Source: Edaphobacillus lindanitolerans
Lineage (GTDB): Bacteria; Bacillota; Bacilli; Bacillales_A; Planococcaceae
Assembly: GCF_900156305.1 (NCBI RefSeq)
Contig: NZ_FTPL01000001.1
Coordinates: forward strand, 1,240,001 to 1,304,000
DNA: 64,000 nt
Direction: 5' to 3'
Shown: piece after piece, positions 60,822 to 64,000 of the stretch
Position numbering within the stretch: the first letter of the stretch is position 1
Layout of the letters: each line of letters opens with the position of its first letter
The notes under the pieces: generated by a model
Databases searched by the model: none
What the model was told of the DNA's origin: nothing
What the model saw: only the letters and a program-made list of their open reading frames with translations
Program-made: the position numbers and the translations under genes

Positions 60822-61139
60822 CCGTCTTCCTCCCTTGCAGTTTAGGTATTGTGAATATGAAATCTACGGGGAGCATGCCCATTCTTCCCTTCGTTTCATA
60901 CCGGAAATGCAAGCTCCGCGTCCATATTCCTCACATTTCAATTCCCGATGCATCCGATCATCAAACCGTGCGATTCTACTAAATGAAAGAAACAAGACTT
61001 ATGAACCATAGATTTGGTGTATTTCCACTGATCAGGAAGCCCTATATTGTCCGTATTTGTCGCATTTCTGCCAATTGGAACGATCCTTTATGTATACTGA
61101 ATGTTAAGATAGAACAGTTAAAGAAGGGGGTTTTTCGGT
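60822..61139. other. Divergent intergenic region
   Basis: 318 bp between the divergent dehydrogenase operon and the dicarboxylate symporter gene. No gene is seen. A/T-rich patches near 60840-60870 (minus) and 61085-61115 (plus, AAGATAG -10-like) probably hold the two promoters. Confidence 0.5.
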
Positions 61140-62786
61140 ATGGTACAAAATGTCTGGGCCCGCATGTGGGACTGGCACGATGAGGCCAAGCGGATGTTCA
61201 CGTTCTTCCTGCGGCCCAATCAAGTTAAGCTGAATTCCGACGGCTCGGGGGCCCCGTTCGGATACACGGACAAAGATCCGGACAACAATCGGAACAAACG
61301 GAGTTATACGACACCCCAGCTGATCGGGCTGATCGGAGGGCCGCTCCTGTTTCTCCTGCTGATGCTCTTTTATCACCCGGAAGGTCTGTCCGGCGAGGGG
61401 CGGGCCATCCTCGCATCCACCGTCTGGATTGCAGCCTGGTGGATCACGGAGGCTGTGCCGATTCCGGTCACTTCCCTCCTGCCGCTCGTGCTGTTCCCGC
61501 TGGCCGGCGGCCTTGATGTCAAAGCGACCGCATCTGCCTACGGCGATGAGAACATCTTTCTGTTCATGGGCGGATTCATGATCGCCCTCGCAATGGAAAA
61601 ATGGAATCTGCACCGGCGCATCGCCCTGACCATCATCTCGGCGATCGGCACGAACATGAATAAAATCATCCTCGGATTCATGGTCGCAACCGGATTCTTG
61701 TCCATGTGGATCTCCAACACGGCGACCGCCATGATGATGGTGCCGATCGGACTTGCCATCACTTATCAGGTGGCTGATGCCCTGAAGGGCGGGCCCCATG
61801 AGGTGGACAAGGAGAACTTCGGATTCGGCAAGGCGCTGATGCTCGGGATTGCATATTCGGCTTCAGTCGGCGGCATCGCGACGCTGATCGGGACCCCGCC
61901 GAACACGGCACTCGCCGCGGCCATGGAAAAGATGTACGGCATCGAAATCTCCTTCGGAAAGTGGATGCTGTACGGCACGCCGTTCGCTTGGATCTTCATC
62001 CTGCTCATCTGGATTTATCTCGTAAAAATTGCATTCCCGACGAAAGTGACGGAGCTGCCCGGCGGCCGGCATCTCGTGCGCCAGGAAAAAGAACGGCTTG
62101 GACGTGCATCCACCGAGGAAAAACTCGTATTCGCGGTATTCATCCTTGCTGCACTTTCTTGGATTTCCCGTTCGTTTGTCCTCCAGAATTTCCTGCCGGG
62201 GATCAGTGACGGTGTCATCGCGATGTTTTTTGCAGTCCTTCTGTTCGTCATCCCGGCTGTCAACATAAAAGGCGACCGCCTTCTTGACTGGGAGACGGCG
62301 GTGAAGCTTCCATGGGGCATCCTCCTGCTGTTCGGCGGCGGCCTCGCCATCGCAGCCGGCTTCGTCAGCTCCGGGCTGTCCGAGTGGATCGGCGGCCAGC
62401 TCACTTCGCTGCGCGGCGTACCGGTCATCCTCGTCATCCTCATCGTGGCGACTCTCGTCATCTTCCTGACGGAGATTACATCAAATACGGCGACCGCCGC
62501 GATGATGTACCCGATCATGGGGGCACTCGCCATCGCGCTCGACGTGCACCCGTTCGCCCTCATGGTCGCTGCCGGCGTGGCCGCATCCTGCGCATTCATG
62601 CTGCCGGTCGCCACCCCGCCGAACGCCGTCGTCTTCGGTTCGGGTTACCTCCGGATACCGGACATGGCCAAAGCCGGATTCGCCCTGAACCTGATCGGCA
62701 TTGTGCTTGTCACGCTCTCCATCTGGTTCCTGCTGCCCGCCATCTGGGGCATCGACCTCACGACCGTCCCGGAACTGTTTAAATAA
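61140..62786 (+). CDS. DASS-family sodium:dicarboxylate symporter (SdcS-like)
   Basis: A 548-aa member of the SLC13/DASS family with two inverted repeats and the cation motifs SNTATAMMMVP near 199-209 and TSNTATAAMMYP near 445-456. It begins with a charged N-terminal tail of about 60 residues. Imports succinate, malate or fumarate with Na+. GAAGGGGG precedes the ATG. Monocistronic. Confidence 0.93.
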   Translation: MVQNVWARMWDWHDEAKRMFTFFLRPNQVKLNSDGSGAPFGYTDKDPDNNRNKRSYTTPQLIGLIGGPLLFLLLMLFYHPEGLSGEGRAILASTVWIAAWWITEAVPIPVTSLLPLVLFPLAGGLDVKATASAYGDENIFLFMGGFMIALAMEKWNLHRRIALTIISAIGTNMNKIILGFMVATGFLSMWISNTATAMMMVPIGLAITYQVADALKGGPHEVDKENFGFGKALMLGIAYSASVGGIATLIGTPPNTALAAAMEKMYGIEISFGKWMLYGTPFAWIFILLIWIYLVKIAFPTKVTELPGGRHLVRQEKERLGRASTEEKLVFAVFILAALSWISRSFVLQNFLPGISDGVIAMFFAVLLFVIPAVNIKGDRLLDWETAVKLPWGILLLFGGGLAIAAGFVSSGLSEWIGGQLTSLRGVPVILVILIVATLVIFLTEITSNTATAAMMYPIMGALAIALDVHPFALMVAAGVAASCAFMLPVATPPNAVVFGSGYLRIPDMAKAGFALNLIGIVLVTLSIWFLLPAIWGIDLTTVPELFK

Positions 62787-62789
62787 CGC

Positions 62790-62832
62790 AAAAAAGCCAT
62801 GCAAACCGGATATCCGGCTTGCATGGTTTTCT
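62790..62832 (+). terminator. Terminator after the dicarboxylate symporter gene
   Basis: Stem GCCATGCAA / TTGCATGG enclosing CCGGATATCCGG, then a T-rich tail. Confidence 0.85.
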
Positions 62833-62877
62833 TTTTACCGAGTCATGGCCGCTTTCAACGACGAAGCACGACTTCTT

Positions 62878-63029
62878 TCTGTCTGTTCACAGTCTCATTC
62901 TATCAATTCAGAGTCACATTCTATCTATTCAATGCCTCTTGCTATCCATTCATACCCGCCCGTCAATGCCTCTTGCTATCCATTCATACCCGCCCGTCAA
63001 TGCCTCTTGCTATCCATTCATACCCGCCC
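62878..63029. repeat. Intergenic tandem array F, 21-bp units and an exact 34-bp duplication
   Basis: Three 21-bp units (from 62878, 62899 and 62920; core TCTATCWATTCA) pass into 34-bp units at 62941-62974 and 62975-63008 that are identical. A last partial unit covers 63009-63029 and includes the final codons and stop of the MFS gene (63010-63012). The array thus grows out of, or into, a coding end. Confidence 0.9.
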
Positions 63030-64000
63030 GGATTTTCTTCCTGGCCGCGAGCGAGAAGATCAGATAAATGACCGGGACGGCTGCCGCAAAGACGATGAGC
63101 AGCGTCCAGCCGCCGATTGACCAGAGGGGCGAGAGGAGTGTGCTGCCGGACGCGACCCCGATGTAGTAGGAGACCAGATAAAGGCTCGAAGCGCTGCCCT
63201 TATGATGCCGGGCATCCCGGGCGACGGTGGCGCTCGTGAGCGAGTGGGCGGTGAAGAAGCCGAGGCATACGACGCACAGGCCGGCCACGACCGCCGGGGT
63301 CGTACCGCCGAGAGTCATGAGGATGCCCGCGGACATGATGAGGATCCCGGCGATCCGCACGGGCCTCAGGCCGAACCTTCCGGCGAGCCAGCCTGCGAGC
63401 GGAGAGCCGATGACCCCGATTCCGTAGGCCAGATATGTATAGGAGATCGCTTCAAGCGACAGGTTGAACGGAGCGCCGCCGAGATGGAACGGCAGGAATG
63501 TCCAGACGCCGGTGAAGCTGAGCTGGAGGACGACGCCGAGTCCGAACAGGAGAAGAAGGAGCGGATTCCGCAGGTGGAACAGGAATGCCTGCATGTCCTC
63601 CTTCACCGTCCCCGAAGCCGGGACGAACCGCCTGGACGCAGGAAGCAGGAAAAGCACGGCGGCGGCGATGACCGCCCCGGCAATCCCAAGGCCGATGAAG
63701 GCGGTCTGCCAGGAGTAATGTTCGGTCACCCACCCGGTGATGAATCGGCCCGTCATCCCGCCGAGCGCATTCGTCGAGATATAGAGCGCGGTGGCAAAAC
63801 TGGCGCTGCGCCGGTCGACCTCCTCGCTGATGAAGGCGAGCGCGGCGGCTGGGACGCCGGCAAGGGCCATCCCCTGGAGGAACCGGAGCAGGACGAGCAG
63901 GCCGAACGAAGGAACGAACGGCATGATGAAAAACGGGATGACAGCCAGCACGACGGAGCTCTTGATATACAGGGTCCGGCCGCGCCGGTCGGACAGGAAG
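63010..64000 (-). CDS. MFS transporter, 5' end beyond the window
   Basis: The frame runs without break to the right edge, with about 330 residues visible. LSDRRGRTLYIKS is MFS motif A, so the start lies outside the window. The visible part has about ten segments, e.g. LLVLLRFLQGMALAGVPAAALAFISEE. The layout and length suit a 12-segment drug or inner-membrane exporter of the YnfM/YwoG type. The C-terminus ends KIRAGMNG inside tandem array F. Confidence 0.9.
   Translation of the reverse strand, partial: FLSDRRGRTLYIKSSVVLAVIPFFIMPFVPSFGLLVLLRFLQGMALAGVPAAALAFISEEVDRRSASFATALYISTNALGGMTGRFITGWVTEHYSWQTAFIGLGIAGAVIAAAVLFLLPASRRFVPASGTVKEDMQAFLFHLRNPLLLLLFGLGVVLQLSFTGVWTFLPFHLGGAPFNLSLEAISYTYLAYGIGVIGSPLAGWLAGRFGLRPVRIAGILIMSAGILMTLGGTTPAVVAGLCVVCLGFFTAHSLTSATVARDARHHKGSASSLYLVSYYIGVASGSTLLSPLWSIGGWTLLIVFAAAVPVIYLIFSLAARKKIRAGMNG

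Noticed and set aside
1150-63029. CRISPR or TIGR-like arrays as an explanation for the tandem repeats
   Set aside because: There are no unique spacers of constant length between identical repeats, and no Cas, Tas or other associated gene in the window.
15000-64000. rRNA or tRNA genes
   Set aside because: No cloverleaf with a T-arm motif or rRNA core sequence was noticed. A covariance search would be needed to exclude them fully.

Overview
The window looks like chromosome of a moderately high-GC Bacillota, most likely the Planococcaceae (a Bhargavaea-like genome would fit). Support comes from strong AGGAGG ribosome sites, a SAM-I riboswitch on metY, CsoR/CstR, CatR, BirA and PucR regulators, DUF2187, DUF1963, YusW and YhdT families, and a holin-like type I toxin. 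The genus is inference. Most of the window is GC-rich and densely coded. About 16.6-22.7 kb is clearly AT-rich and carries the accessory genes.

Layout. 0-5 kb: hom and SAM-controlled metY, then DUF1963, a PlsY paralogue and a GNAT. 5.2-11.4 kb: ald, an omega-amino-acid transaminase and mmsA, divergent from a PucR activator; this set suits beta-alanine catabolism with alanine recycled by Ald. 11.5-16.4 kb: LysR, hutG, gltS and an APC permease. 16.6-22.7 kb: AT-rich island with cspA, DUF3885, an HNH/nucleotidyltransferase pair between direct repeats, a frameshifted lipoprotein and a 532-aa membrane-anchored orphan. 22.7-29.8 kb: a run (yhdT, panF-like symporter, M20 amidohydrolase, SDR, tartrate/malate-type decarboxylating dehydrogenase, cyclase-family hydrolase, then ALDH) that matches the biochemically known but genetically poorly assigned pantothenate degradation route. 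30-44 kb: DUF2187 with a structured leader, YeiH/LysR pair, pepT, transporters, a type I toxin, a NitT/TauT ABC operon, a Ca/Na antiporter and a FhuF-like protein. 44.3-48.4 kb: a six-gene CstR persulfide-detoxification operon with a visible operator. 48.5-56.8 kb: MBL hydrolase, lipoprotein, BioY with a BirA box, AI-2E permease, catE/catR with tandem operators, GntR, BrnQ. 56.9-62.8 kb: tatC-tatA next to an FAD dehydrogenase and its Tat-signal subunit, then a dicarboxylate symporter. The right edge cuts an MFS gene.

Two multi-locus signals stand out. First, at least six intergenic stretches hold short tandem arrays with a 20- or 21-bp period. Each locus has its own unrelated core, several alternate between two unit types (42-bp higher order), and two run up to or into a stop codon. 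Second, a structured element of about 125-145 bp occurs twice (8.0-8.2 and 58.2-58.3 kb), each copy starting within a few bases of a stop codon. If the pantothenate cluster makes beta-alanine, the 5-11 kb operon would consume it, so the two distant loci may form one pathway.
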